Source of the DNA: Rhizobium cauense
Lineage (GTDB): Bacteria; Pseudomonadota; Alphaproteobacteria; Rhizobiales; Rhizobiaceae
Length of the DNA: 64,000 nt
Direction: 5' to 3'
NCBI RefSeq assembly: GCF_019511525.1
Contig: NZ_JAEUAT010000002.1
Coordinates: 124,001-188,000 of the forward strand
Part shown: positions 55,461-64,000 of the stretch, in pieces
Layout of the letters: every line of letters starts with the position of its first letter
Position numbering within the stretch: position 1 is the first letter of the stretch
Notes under the pieces: model-generated
Seen by the model: the letters and a program-made list of their open reading frames with translations, nothing else
Databases searched by the model: none
What the model was told of the DNA's origin: nothing
Translations under genes and position numbers: made by a program

Positions 55461-56951
55461 TCAGCCGTTGGTCGCGAGCAAGGAAACCTTGCGTCCCATC
55501 GTTTCGCCTTCCTTGTCGAGGAGGCGGGTCGGGTAGTCACCCGTGAAGTAGTGGTCGGTAAACTGCGGGCGGGCATCGTTGCGATCCTCGCCGCCGACGG
55601 CGCGATAAAGGCCGTTGATCGACAGGAACTCCAGCGAGTCAGCGCCGATATATTTGCACATGGCTTCGAGGCTGTCGTACTGGTTGGCCAGCAGCTTCTC
55701 GCGATCAGGCGTGTCGATGCCGTAGAAATCGGGATAGTAGATCATCGGGCTTGCGACGCGCAGATGCACTTCCTTGGCGCCGGCATCGCGGATCATCTGC
55801 ACGATCTTCAGCGATGTCGTGCCGCGCACGACCGAGTCATCGACGAGAACGACACGCTTGCCTTCGATCATCGCCCGGTTGGCGGAGTGCTTCAGCTTGA
55901 CGCCGAAAGCGCGGATCTGCTGTGTCGGCTCGATGAAGGTACGGCCGACATAGTGGTTACGGATAATACCGTATTCGAACGGGATGCCGCTTTCCTGCGC
56001 GTAGCCGAGTGCAGCCGGTGTGCCGCCATCCGGAACGGGAACGACGACGTCAGCCTCGACGGGCGCTTCCTTGGCAAGGTTGATGCCCATGTTCTTGCGG
56101 GCGACGTAGACGCTGCGACCGCCGACGACCGAATCCGGGCGGGCGAAATAGACATACTCGAACAGGCAGAGGCGCTCGGGCTGGCCGTTGCCGGCCTTTC
56201 GTGCGTCGATCGAGATCGAACCATCAGGCTGGATCTCGCAGATGATGACTTCGCCGTTCTCGACGTCGCGGATGAACTTCGCGCCGATGATATCGAGTGC
56301 GCAGGTCTCCGAAGCGAAGATCGGCTTGCCGTCGAGTTCGCCCATGACGAGCGGGCGGATACCCGTGGGGTCGCGTGCCGCAATCAGCTTCGTGCGCGTC
56401 ATGGCGAGCATCGAATAGCCGCCCTCCATCTGACGGATCGCATCGATGAAGCGGTCAGCGGTCGAGGTGTAGCGCGAGCGGGCGATGAGGTGGAGAACGA
56501 CTTCGGTATCGGAGGTCGACTGACAGATGGCGCCACCGGCGATCAACTGGCGACGAAGCGTCAGGCCGTTCGTGAAGTTGCCGTTGTGGGCGATGGCGAT
56601 GCCGCCAACTTCAAGCTCGGCGAAGAGCGGCTGCACGTTGCGGAGCGCGACTTCGCCTGTCGTGGAGTAGCGATTGTGGCCGATGGAGATATTGCCCGGC
56701 AGGCGGGCGAGGGTGGTTGGGTCCGTGTAGTGGTCTCCGACCAGGCCCATATGCCGTTCCGAGTGGAAGCGCAGACCGTCGAAGGAAACGATACCGGCTG
56801 CTTCCTGCCCGCGATGCTGAAGTGCATGCAGGCCGAGCGCGGTCAGGGTAGACGCATCGTCATGGCCAAGAATGCCGAAGACGCCGCATTCTTCGTGGAG
56901 GGTGTCTCCATCGAATTCGTCATTAAGCGTCAAGGAATGGGACTGGTTCAT
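55461..56951 (-). CDS. purF: amidophosphoribosyltransferase
   Basis: Makes phosphoribosylamine from PRPP and glutamine, the first step of purine synthesis. The 496-residue protein has a short propeptide, then the Ntn glutaminase whose nucleophile Cys22 (EECGVFGILG) is exposed on processing. The phosphoribosyltransferase domain carries VVLVDDSVVRGTTS. The Cys content agrees with a possible 4Fe-4S site but I could not confirm it. It lies downstream of cvpA, a pairing conserved in many proteobacteria. Confidence 0.96.
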   Translation of the reverse strand: MNQSHSLTLNDEFDGDTLHEECGVFGILGHDDASTLTALGLHALQHRGQEAAGIVSFDGLRFHSERHMGLVGDHYTDPTTLARLPGNISIGHNRYSTTGEVALRNVQPLFAELEVGGIAIAHNGNFTNGLTLRRQLIAGGAICQSTSDTEVVLHLIARSRYTSTADRFIDAIRQMEGGYSMLAMTRTKLIAARDPTGIRPLVMGELDGKPIFASETCALDIIGAKFIRDVENGEVIICEIQPDGSISIDARKAGNGQPERLCLFEYVYFARPDSVVGGRSVYVARKNMGINLAKEAPVEADVVVPVPDGGTPAALGYAQESGIPFEYGIIRNHYVGRTFIEPTQQIRAFGVKLKHSANRAMIEGKRVVLVDDSVVRGTTSLKIVQMIRDAGAKEVHLRVASPMIYYPDFYGIDTPDREKLLANQYDSLEAMCKYIGADSLEFLSINGLYRAVGGEDRNDARPQFTDHYFTGDYPTRLLDKEGETMGRKVSLLATNG

Positions 56952-57122
56952 CGATGCGGGCCTTTGCTCTCACAAGAATGGATCGGCTTTCCATAGCATG
57001 ACGCCGTGATCATGCGTTTTAAACGGCTGAGGCCCGACAGAGCGGATGCCCGGCCGGACCTTTATTCACGTTCCGCTCAGATGGCAATTGCCAGGTGGCG
57101 GGTCAAGCTGTTGAACACTGCG

Positions 57123-57755
57123 TCAATTAGACGGCTGCTGTGCACCGGTTGCAGGGGCGGGCGCTGCATCTTCAGCGGGCGCCGCCTGGTCGGATGCCGC
57201 CGGCGCGTCGCCGCTCTCAGTATTGCCGCCCTGCGGCTGAATTTTGTCCATCACGCTCGCTCGCACCATCTGCGCGAATTCCGCCGGCAGTACGGACTGC
57301 AACTTGACGACCATCGAGTCCAGGAACGGCTTCGACTTGGCGTTGTTCACCCAGGCCGGGCGGTGATCCACGTCCACGAGCCAGTTCCAGAAGGCGACGG
57401 CGACGACGAGAAGAAGTATGCCCCTAGCCGCGCCGAAGAGAAAGCCCAAAGTGCGGTCCAGCGCGCCGATCCGGCTGTCGATGATGAAGTCCGCGATCTT
57501 CATGGTGATGAAGGAGATTACGATCAGCGCGATCAGGAACACCACCGCGGCTGAACCCACGAGCGCGATGCGGTCGTCATCCGTGTACTTCTTCGCGTAG
57601 GGGACCAGGTATGGATAGAAATAGTATGCGGCGGCTGCAGAGCCGCCCCAGCTTGCGATCGAGAGGACTTCGCGGGAGAAGCCGCGCACCATTGCAAGTA
57701 CGGCGGAAAAAAGAACGACGCCGATGACAATACCGTCGAAAATCGTAATGGGCAT
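57123..57755 (-). CDS. cvpA: CvpA family membrane protein
   Basis: A 210-residue inner-membrane protein with four hydrophobic helices (about 5-25, 30-50, 65-90, 105-130) and the CvpA signature VRGFSREVLSIASWGG. A Pro/Ala-rich tail of about 35 residues follows. CvpA is linked to colicin V export and envelope stress tolerance; its direct role is unclear. It precedes purF on the same strand. Confidence 0.9.
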   Translation of the reverse strand: MPITIFDGIVIGVVLFSAVLAMVRGFSREVLSIASWGGSAAAAYYFYPYLVPYAKKYTDDDRIALVGSAAVVFLIALIVISFITMKIADFIIDSRIGALDRTLGFLFGAARGILLLVVAVAFWNWLVDVDHRPAWVNNAKSKPFLDSMVVKLQSVLPAEFAQMVRASVMDKIQPQGGNTESGDAPAASDQAAPAEDAAPAPATGAQQPSN

Positions 57756-57848
57756 ATAAATTCAACTCCAGGACCGCCGCTTATCTACGGCTTGGTCGCG
57801 CCTCATTGCGTGCTTCCTATAACATCACCGGTGTAGGCGATGAAAGGA

Positions 57849-59252
57849 TCAAACCTCTTCTTCCACACGTCGCAGCGCACCTTTCGACCCGGCAATGCGC
57901 GCAACCAGGTCCGGCAGGCTCTCTATCTCGCTCCAACGACCGCCGGAACCCTTCGGCAGGTCGGCTGATGCCGAGGGAAGCAGTGCGGCAGAAAAGCCCA
58001 GCTTCTCGGCTTCTTTGAGGCGCTGGGACGTATGTGAAACCGGCCGGACGGCGCCCGACAGGCTGACTTCGCCGAAATAGACACAATTGGCCGGCAGAGC
58101 AATACCGGCGAGCGAGGAAACCAGAGCCGACGCGACAGCGAGGTCAGCGGCCGGTTCGGAGATGCGATAGCCGCCAGCGATGTTCAGATAAACGTCGTGC
58201 TGGCCGAGCCGGACGCCGCAATGAGCCTCGAGCACGGCAAGGATCATCGACAGGCGTGCCGAGTCCCAGCCGACCACGGCGCGACGGGGCGTGCCGAGCG
58301 ATGTCGGGGCAACCAGTGCCTGCACTTCGACGAGGATCGGGCGCGTGCCTTCCATGCCGGCAAAGACGGCGGCCCCCGGCGATTTCTCGTTGCGCTCGCC
58401 AAGGAAGAGTTCGGACGGATTGGCGACCTCGCGCAGTCCCTTGTCCGACATTTCGAAGACGCCGATCTCGTCGGTCGGTCCGAAACGGTTCTTGACGGTG
58501 CGCAGGATACGGTAGTGGTGACCGCGATCGCCTTCAAAATAGAGCACGGCATCGACCATATGCTCGACGACACGCGGGCCCGCGATCTGGCCGTCCTTGG
58601 TGACGTGGCCGACAAGAACCATGGCCGCACCGGTCTGTTTCGCGAAGCGGATCATCGACTGAACACCGGTGCGTACCTGCGTCACGGTTCCGGGCGCGGA
58701 TTCGGCCAGTTCGCTCCAAAGCGTCTGGATGGAGTCGATGATGACGAGATCCGGCCGCTTGCCTTCCGCGACCGTCGCCAGGATGTCCTCCACATTGGTT
58801 TCCGCGGCGAGCAGCACATCGGTGTCGGCGGCCTGCAGACGCTGCGCCCGCAGCCGCACCTGGGCGACCGCCTCTTCGCCCGATACGTAGATGACGCGGT
58901 GGCCGTGGCGTGACAATGCTGCCGCTCCCTGCATCAGCAGTGTCGATTTGCCGATACCGGGATCGCCGCCGATCAGCACAGCGGAGCCGCGCACGAAGCC
59001 GCCGCCAAGCGCCCGGTCGAGTTCGGAAATGCCTGTGTGGATGCGTGGAGCTTCCTCGATTTCGCCTGACAGCGTCGTCAGCGTGACCGGCCGGCCCTTC
59101 TTCGGCGTCTTGGCCGGTCCGCCACCGATGCCGCCCATCGGGTCTTCTTCGACGATCGTATTCCACTCGCCGCAATTGTCGCATTTGCCTGCCCAGCGGT
59201 TATGGACCGCGCCGCAGCTCTGGCAGATGAATTGTGTCCTGGCCTTCGCCAT
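57849..59252 (-). CDS. radA: DNA repair protein RadA
   Basis: A RecA-like ATPase that helps branch migration in recombination. The 467-residue protein has an N-terminal zinc finger CQSCGAVHNRWAGKCDNCGEW (first and last Cys pairs quoted; residues 10-29), Walker A GGDPGIGKST, the RadA-specific KNRFG motif and a C-terminal Lon-like domain. It lies 93 bp before cvpA, on the same strand as purF. Confidence 0.95.
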   Translation of the reverse strand: MAKARTQFICQSCGAVHNRWAGKCDNCGEWNTIVEEDPMGGIGGGPAKTPKKGRPVTLTTLSGEIEEAPRIHTGISELDRALGGGFVRGSAVLIGGDPGIGKSTLLMQGAAALSRHGHRVIYVSGEEAVAQVRLRAQRLQAADTDVLLAAETNVEDILATVAEGKRPDLVIIDSIQTLWSELAESAPGTVTQVRTGVQSMIRFAKQTGAAMVLVGHVTKDGQIAGPRVVEHMVDAVLYFEGDRGHHYRILRTVKNRFGPTDEIGVFEMSDKGLREVANPSELFLGERNEKSPGAAVFAGMEGTRPILVEVQALVAPTSLGTPRRAVVGWDSARLSMILAVLEAHCGVRLGQHDVYLNIAGGYRISEPAADLAVASALVSSLAGIALPANCVYFGEVSLSGAVRPVSHTSQRLKEAEKLGFSAALLPSASADLPKGSGGRWSEIESLPDLVARIAGSKGALRRVEEEV

Positions 59253-59403
59253 CAGTCATGCTTTCGGTTGGATGGTCGCCAGCGCGCCGCATCGAATCAC
59301 TTTGGTGGCTCAAATAATCATTCGCGGCACCGATCAAAACTAATGATTTCCCTATAAGTGTGTCTGGGTGCACCTGTTCTCCACTGTCTTGGAGGCAACG
59401 ACT

Positions 59404-60039
59404 ATGCTGGATTACTCGCTTGCGCATTGGATCGCGTTCTTGACCGCGGCGGTGCTGCTCAATCTGTCGCCCGGTCCGGACATGGCTTTCATTCTCGGCC
59501 ACACCCTCAAGAGCGGAGCGAGGACCGGCTTTGCGGCGCTCTTCGGTATCTGGACTGGTGCCAGCCTGCATGTGGCGATGGCAGCCTTCGGACTGTCGGC
59601 GCTCCTCGCCGCCTCGGCGCTGGCCTTCTCGGCCGTCAAGTGGGCCGGCGCGATATATCTCGTCTGGCTCGGCATTCAGGCATTGCGCTCGAAGGGCGAG
59701 GGCGGTCTGGTCAGCGCGGCGAAGGACGTCCTGCCATGGAGCCGCGTCTACAGGCAGGGCATCCTCGTTTCGCTTTTGAACCCGAAGGTGGCGATCTTCT
59801 TTCTTGCCTTCCTGCCCCAGTTCGTGGTCGAGGGCGCCGGACCGACCTGGCTGCAACTCGCAGTCCATGGCGTGCTCATCATTGCCGTGGCCGCCTTCAT
59901 CGAGCCACCGCTCATCCTGGCCGGAGGACGCCTTGCCGATCTCATCAAGCGCAAGAAAAGCATCGGCCTCTGGCTCGATCGTGGCCTTGGCGCGCTGCTT
60001 GTGGCGCTCGGCGTGCGGCTGGCTTTGACGACGCGCTGA
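59404..60039 (+). CDS. LysE/RhtB-family exporter
   Basis: A 211-residue inner-membrane exporter with about six hydrophobic helices. LNLSPGPDMAFILGHTLKSG near the N-terminus is the RhtB/LysE hallmark, and LLNPKVAIFFLAFLPQF is the second family stretch. Homoserine, threonine or another amino acid is the likely cargo. GGAGG lies ahead of the ATG at 59404. It converges with alr, four bases apart, and interrupts the usual radA-alr neighbourhood. Confidence 0.9.
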   Translation: MLDYSLAHWIAFLTAAVLLNLSPGPDMAFILGHTLKSGARTGFAALFGIWTGASLHVAMAAFGLSALLAASALAFSAVKWAGAIYLVWLGIQALRSKGEGGLVSAAKDVLPWSRVYRQGILVSLLNPKVAIFFLAFLPQFVVEGAGPTWLQLAVHGVLIIAVAAFIEPPLILAGGRLADLIKRKKSIGLWLDRGLGALLVALGVRLALTTR

Positions 60040-60043
60040 GGTC

Positions 60044-61210
60044 TTACTCTTCCTCTACGAGATAGCGTCTTTCATGCCGCAGACCGATGCTGGTCAGAAT
60101 CTCGTAGCCGATCGTGCCGGCCGAGCGGGCGACGTCGTCGACGAGCACGTTCTTTCCGAACAGTTCCACGTAATCGCCTGCGCGCACTGCATTTTCCGGA
60201 ATATCTGTGACGTCGAAAATCGTCAGGTCCATCGTGATGCGGCCGGCAATGGGAACCTTCCGCCCGGCCAGAAAGCCCTGACCGCCCTGCGGCACGACCT
60301 GTCGCAATGGCACGCCGCCGCTTGACTGGCTGCGCAGATAACCGTCGGCATAGCCGGCGGATACGACGGCCAGTCGGCTGTCGCGGGTCAGTTGCAGGGC
60401 GCGGCCGTAGCTCACGAACTGGCCAGCCGTGACAGTCCGAACCTGGATGATCCGCGCCTCGGCGGTCACGACCGGCCGCATCGGGTTCTTCATGCCTTGG
60501 ACTGCCTCTCCGCCATAGAGCGTAATGCCTGGACGGGTAAGGTCGAAGTGATAGTCACTGCCGAGGAAGACGCCGGCCGAGGCCGCAAGGCTTGAAGCGA
60601 TACCTTCATAAGCGGCGCTAACCTGCCGGAATGATTCAAGCTGCTGCCGGTTCATCTCCGAGGAATGGTCGTCGCCACAGGTGAGGTGGCTCATGATGAG
60701 CACCGGCGCAAAACTTGCTGGACGTGAAACGTCATCGGCAAGAGCGATAGCATCGTCCATGGAAAGGCCAAGCCTGTTGAAGCCAGTGTCGATGTGAAGC
60801 GCGCAAGGATGGTCGCCGTAATCGGCGAGAACCGCCATCCAGAAGGCAAGCTGCTCCTCCGACGAGATCACCGGGACCAGATCGTATCCGAAGAATTTCC
60901 GTTCCGTCCCGGGCCATATGCCCGAAAGGACGAAAATGCGGGCGTCGGGGGCATAAGGTCGTAGCGTCACACCCTCGTCGGCAGTCGCCACGAAGAAATC
61001 ACGCGCGCCGGCCAGGTAAAGCGCCTCGCCGGCATCCTCGATGCCGGTACCGTAGGCATCCGCCTTTACAACCGCAGCAGCGCGCGCTCTTCCAGAACGG
61101 CGCGCCATCTCCTTCCAGTTTTCCGTCAAGGCTGTCAGATCGACAGTAAGGCGCAGGCCTGCGGAATCGAATGGGTCTTCATCTTCGAAACTATCAACAA
61201 AATCAGTCAT
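60044..61210 (-). CDS. alr: alanine racemase
   Basis: Interconverts L- and D-alanine for peptidoglycan. The 388-residue PLP enzyme has Lys49 in VVKADAYGTG for the cofactor, a second catalytic Tyr probably in VSAGYADGYLRS, and LYGG near the barrel end. The N-terminus has a 20-residue acidic extension (MTDFVDSFEDEDPFDSAG). In related genomes alr lies between dnaB and radA; here AraC-azlCD and a LysE exporter are set on either side. Confidence 0.94.
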   Translation of the reverse strand: MTDFVDSFEDEDPFDSAGLRLTVDLTALTENWKEMARRSGRARAAAVVKADAYGTGIEDAGEALYLAGARDFFVATADEGVTLRPYAPDARIFVLSGIWPGTERKFFGYDLVPVISSEEQLAFWMAVLADYGDHPCALHIDTGFNRLGLSMDDAIALADDVSRPASFAPVLIMSHLTCGDDHSSEMNRQQLESFRQVSAAYEGIASSLAASAGVFLGSDYHFDLTRPGITLYGGEAVQGMKNPMRPVVTAEARIIQVRTVTAGQFVSYGRALQLTRDSRLAVVSAGYADGYLRSQSSGGVPLRQVVPQGGQGFLAGRKVPIAGRITMDLTIFDVTDIPENAVRAGDYVELFGKNVLVDDVARSAGTIGYEILTSIGLRHERRYLVEEE

Positions 61211-61290
61211 GGTGCTTCACAAAAATGGGTGAGTGCTTGTCGCCTCGCAGTCTAAGGATCAATAAGGCAAAGTGAAAGCAAGCCAAGGAG

Positions 61291-61323
61291 ATATCGCGCC
61301 CGCGATCACTTTTGTTCAAGACG
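61291..61323 (+). repeat. direct repeat, left copy, upstream of the araC gene
   Basis: ATATCGCGCC (61291-61300), three bases, then GATCACTTTTGTTCAAGACG (61304-61323). The right copy at 62196-62229 has the same two blocks with a four-base spacer and one T/C change. It lies 31 bp before the araC-type start. Position before both the regulator and azlC suggests an operator for the AraC-type protein. Confidence 0.6.
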
Positions 61324-61353
61324 CGGCGGTCGCACCTAGGATAGTTTGGTTTG

Positions 61354-62211
61354 ATGGAGAATGTTTCTCAGAAAGAGGCGGCAGAAGCGATGCCGCTTGC
61401 CGGCGCTGAACGGGCGCGGTTTTGGCGCGACCGGCGTTTTCGCAACATGGAATGCCTGAGCGCAAGTTTCCTGACGCACGAATATGCGCCCCACGCCCAC
61501 GACACCTTCTCGATCGGCGCCATCGAAAGCGGCACGCAGATCGCAACGATGAAGGGGGTTCGCGAGGAGACTGGCGCAGGTGACCTCTATCTGATCGACC
61601 CAGGCGTGGTACATGACGGCGTTCCCGGCGGCGAAGGGTATCGCTATCGAATGATATATCCCGATACAAAGCTCTTCGTGGATATCCTCGAGGATGTGAC
61701 CGGCAAGGCCTTCAATGCCGTGCCGTCTTTCCCGAAGGAGCTCCTCAGCGATCCCGAGATGGCGGCTGCTTTTCATGCCGCCCATCGGGTGCTGGAGAGC
61801 GGCGCCGGCGCGCTTGAATCGGAGGAAGGCATGTTTCGCGTGCTTGCTGCGATCTTCCAGCGCTACGGCAGCACCATCGTCGTGCCCGTGGATACCAAGG
61901 AGCGTACGGCGGTAGGTCGCGCTCGCGACTACCTCACCGACAACTTCGACAGCGACATCGGGCTTGAGGAACTGGCTGGCGTCGCCGGCTTGAGCCGTGC
62001 ACATCTCATCCGGGCTTTCCGTCGCGAGTATCACATCACTCCGCACGCCTTTCTGACTGACAAGCGGGTTCGCGAAGCGCGCAAGCTGTTGCGGGCGGGC
62101 AGTGCGCCGGCGGACGTTGCTGTCCAATGCGGCTTCGCCGATCAGGCGCACTTCACCCGCCACTTCAAGGCGCGCACTGGCGTTACCCCCGGGCAATATC
62201 GCGCCGGCTGA
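61354..62211 (+). CDS. AraC-family transcriptional regulator
   Basis: A 285-residue regulator with an N-terminal AraC_binding cupin (about 20-110; APHAHDTFSIGAIESG) and a C-terminal double HTH (about 185-280; LEELAGVAGLSRAHLIRAFR and AVQCGFADQAHFTRHFKA). It belongs to the group that commonly neighbours azlCD exporters and probably senses an amino acid. The start is the ATG at 61354. Its last codons lie in the right-hand direct repeat, and azlC follows 71 bp later, so it is the likely local activator of azlCD. Confidence 0.88.
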   Translation: MENVSQKEAAEAMPLAGAERARFWRDRRFRNMECLSASFLTHEYAPHAHDTFSIGAIESGTQIATMKGVREETGAGDLYLIDPGVVHDGVPGGEGYRYRMIYPDTKLFVDILEDVTGKAFNAVPSFPKELLSDPEMAAAFHAAHRVLESGAGALESEEGMFRVLAAIFQRYGSTIVVPVDTKERTAVGRARDYLTDNFDSDIGLEELAGVAGLSRAHLIRAFRREYHITPHAFLTDKRVREARKLLRAGSAPADVAVQCGFADQAHFTRHFKARTGVTPGQYRAG

Positions 62212-62229
62212 TCACTTTCGTTCAAGACG
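62196..62229 (+). repeat. direct repeat, right copy, at the araC end and before azlC
   Basis: ATATCGCGCC (62196-62205), four bases, then GATCACTTTCGTTCAAGACG (62210-62229); 19 of 20 bases of the second block match the left copy. The first block codes the end of the AraC-type protein and the second sits 53 bp before the azlC start, where an operator would be expected. Confidence 0.6.
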
Positions 62230-62282
62230 GCCGCGCCATGACGGCCTACCACCTCCGAACTTTGGAGTTCTGGAGGTTTTCG

Positions 62283-62987
62283 ATGCTTACTCAAAGGCGA
62301 TCCGCAGGCGACTTTGTTGCCGGAGCGCGGGCAATTCTGCCGCTCGTTGTCGCTGTCATTCCGATTGGCCTCGTCTTCGGTGCTGTTTCGGCAACGAAGG
62401 GTCTCTCGACGCTGGAAGCGACACTGATGAGTGCGCTCGTCTTCGCCGGCGGCTCGCAGTTCGTCGCCATGGACATCTGGGCACATCCGGCAAGCTGGGT
62501 GGGTGTCGGCTTTGCCGCCCTGCTGGTCAATGTCCGCCACGTGCTGATGAGTGCATCCCTTGGCGTGAAGCTGCAAGCCTTCTCGGGTTGGCGGAAATAT
62601 GCGGCGATGCTGTTCCTCGCCGACGAGATATGGGCGATCGCCGAGTTCCGGGCGGGTGTGGCGCGGCTGACACCCGCGTGGTTCGCAGGCATTGCCATGC
62701 CGTTCTACGCGGCCTGGGTCGGCTCGACCATGGTTGGAGCATCGCTCGGCGCCTTCCTGGGCGATCCTGCCGCCATCGGGCTGGATTTCGCCTTTCCCGC
62801 AGTCTTCGTGGTTCTCGCAATGGGTTTCTGGAAGGGCCGCGAGACTGGATTGGTGTTGGCCGCGAGTGCGTTCGCCGCCGTTGTTGTCCACCAATTCGTG
62901 CCCGGAGTCTGGTACATCGCCGCCGGCGCTCTCGCCGGCCTTGCGGCTGCACTATGGACCGGCAAGTCGAAGGAGGTCACGGTATGA
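62283..62987 (+). CDS. azlC: AzlC family branched-chain amino-acid exporter, large subunit
   Basis: A 234-residue inner-membrane protein with several hydrophobic helices and the AzlC pattern: VVAVIPIGLVFGAVSATKG, FAGGSQFVAMDIW and LLVNVRHVLMSASLG. With AzlD it exports branched-chain amino acids and their analogues. GGAGG lies nine bases ahead of the ATG at 62283. Its stop overlaps the azlD start by 4 bp (ATGA). Confidence 0.93.
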   Translation: MLTQRRSAGDFVAGARAILPLVVAVIPIGLVFGAVSATKGLSTLEATLMSALVFAGGSQFVAMDIWAHPASWVGVGFAALLVNVRHVLMSASLGVKLQAFSGWRKYAAMLFLADEIWAIAEFRAGVARLTPAWFAGIAMPFYAAWVGSTMVGASLGAFLGDPAAIGLDFAFPAVFVVLAMGFWKGRETGLVLAASAFAAVVVHQFVPGVWYIAAGALAGLAAALWTGKSKEVTV

Positions 62988-63286
62988 CCTTGGACATTCA
63001 CACGCTGCTTGCGATCTTCGCCATGGCGGTTGCAACAATGCTGACGCGGGTAAGCGGCCTGCTCCTCATTCGCCATGTCGAGATGACTGAGCAGGCCCGG
63101 ACCGCGATCGAGGCGATACCGCCGGCAGTGTTGATGGCGGTGATCGCCCCCACCGCATTTGCCACGGGTTGGGCCGAGGCATCAGCCTGCCTTGCCACGG
63201 CGCTCGCAGCACGCCGCCTGCCGATGCTGGCAAGCGTTGCCGTTGGGGTTGCGACGGTCGCGATCCTGCGAGCCGCAGGCTTGTAG
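62984..63286 (+). CDS. azlD: AzlD family branched-chain amino-acid exporter, small subunit
   Basis: A 100-residue protein with about four hydrophobic helices and the AzlD-type ATMLTRVSGLLLI and AIEAIPPAVLMAVIAPTAF stretches. It starts inside the azlC stop codon, with AAGGAGG upstream, and is translationally coupled to it. It forms the two-component AzlCD exporter with the preceding protein. It is convergent with dnaB, 28 bp away. Confidence 0.93.
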   Translation: MTLDIHTLLAIFAMAVATMLTRVSGLLLIRHVEMTEQARTAIEAIPPAVLMAVIAPTAFATGWAEASACLATALAARRLPMLASVAVGVATVAILRAAGL

Positions 63287-63314
63287 TCCCTCGGAGCACG
63301 ACGAGAGCTTCGCG

Positions 63315-64000
63315 TCAGTGCTCTTCGTACTGGATGAAGGAGGGATCGGCGAGATCCGCGAAGCGCGTAAATTCCGACTGGAAGGCGAGCTTCACAGTAC
63401 CTGTCGGTCCGTGACGCTGCTTGGCGATGATGACATCGGCCGTGCCCTTGACCTTGTCGAACAAGGCTTCCCATTCCGCATATTTCGGATCATTGGGATC
63501 GCGAGGTTCGAGGTTCTTGACGTAGTATTCTTCACGGAACACGAAGAGAACGACGTCGGCGTCCTGCTCGATCGAGCCCGATTCACGAAGGTCGGAAAGC
63601 TGCGGACGCTTGTCGTCGCGGCTTTCGACCTGACGCGAGAGCTGCGAAAGGGCGATGATCGGAACGTTGAGTTCCTTGCCGAGCGCCTTCAGGCCTGTGG
63701 TGATCTGGGTGATTTCCTGCACGCGGTTATCGCCCTTGCCGGCGCCCGTCATGAGCTGGATGTAGTCCACCACTAGGCAATCGAGACCGCGCTGGCGCTT
63801 CAGACGACGCGCACGAGCCGAAAGCTGGGCAATCGAGATACCACCGGTCTGGTCGATGTAGAGCGGCACCTTCTGCATCATCATCGAGCAGGCGACGAGT
63901 TTTTCGAAGTCCGCGTCGTTGATGTCGCCGCGGCGGATCTTCGAGGAGGAGACTTCCGTCTGCTCGGAGATGATACGCGTGGCGAGCTGTTCGGACGACA
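63315..64000 (-). CDS. dnaB: replicative DNA helicase, C-terminal part (cut by window edge)
   Basis: Unwinds DNA ahead of the replication fork. The visible 228 codons cover the RecA-like motor: DCLVVDYIQLM (Walker B), ALSQLSRQVESR (motif H3-like), DLRESGSIEQDADVV and EYYVKN. The frame runs off the right edge through RRGDINDADFEKL, so Walker A and the N-terminal domain are missing. An internal ATG at 63884 is not the start. Confidence 0.95.
   Translation of the reverse strand, partial: SSEQLATRIISEQTEVSSSKIRRGDINDADFEKLVACSMMMQKVPLYIDQTGGISIAQLSARARRLKRQRGLDCLVVDYIQLMTGAGKGDNRVQEITQITTGLKALGKELNVPIIALSQLSRQVESRDDKRPQLSDLRESGSIEQDADVVLFVFREEYYVKNLEPRDPNDPKYAEWEALFDKVKGTADVIIAKQRHGPTGTVKLAFQSEFTRFADLADPSFIQYEEH

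Noticed and set aside
63298..63327. GAGCAC/GTGCTC hairpin between azlD and dnaB
   Set aside because: Only six base pairs with a long loop and no T-run.

Overview
The window looks like ordinary chromosome from a Rhizobiaceae alphaproteobacterium, most like Sinorhizobium/Ensifer. Pointers are the iolR-iolC-iolD-iolE-iolB order, an alphaproteobacterial Porin_2-type porin, one long bifunctional Rsh, the housekeeping run rpoZ-rsh-acpS-lepB-rnc-era-recO, CtrA-type and CcrM-type (GANTC) motifs, and high G+C codon use throughout. The genus is inferred from gene content and order; no search was run. No insertion sequence, prophage, CRISPR array or rRNA was seen.

Layout. 1-10153: myo-inositol catabolism. 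A minus-strand iolC-iolD-iolE-iolB operon lies behind its RpiR-type regulator iolR, with IolR-like operators over the iolC promoter and in front of iolR. A Gfo/Idh/MocA oxidoreductase and a ferredoxin-reductase-type flavoprotein are read divergently. 10235-11919: tRNA-Ser(GCU), a structured 569-bp gap rich in GANTC sites, and a porin. 12009-26658: core cell functions: an alpha/beta hydrolase, a periplasmic lytic transglycosylase, dapA, smpB, a NYN nuclease, rpoZ, rsh (stringent response), acpS, lepB, rnc, era, a Crp/Fnr regulator, a single-domain response regulator and recO. 26768-39503: small metabolic, signalling and hypothetical genes, including a PAS-GGDEF-EAL protein, an EF-hand protein with a CtrA box upstream, Cu/Zn superoxide dismutase, a coupled ygfZ-HD-phosphatase set, and the SRAP DNA-damage protein. 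A 46-codon gene sits at the end. 39664-49732: phospholipid synthesis (psd-pssA), an Atm1-type ABC exporter, a LysM/Ig-like membrane protein, a LOG family protein, a RarD permease, a PIMT-like methyltransferase and citramalate synthase. 49762-53540: cysS, three tandem GFA-family genes and prolyl aminopeptidase, joined by 4-bp start/stop overlaps. 53875-64000: a GH25 muramidase, an SDR, then the purF-cvpA-radA-alr-dnaB neighbourhood. That last group is broken by a LysE-family exporter and by an AraC-azlC-azlD exporter cassette.

The most unusual signals are regulatory. (1) A continuous 15-bp RNA hairpin buries the start codon and part of the Shine-Dalgarno of the hypothetical gene at 33201. (2) Near-identical direct repeats of about 33 bp sit before the araC gene and at its end, just before azlC. 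(3) Paired IolR-type operators with 30-bp centre spacing bracket the predicted iolC promoter. (4) A perfect CtrA box lies just upstream of a -35-like hexamer for a small EF-hand protein. (5) Five GANTC sites sit in 132 bp inside alternating inverted repeats between tRNA-Ser and the porin. I did not find a convincing new multi-gene defence or mobile system.
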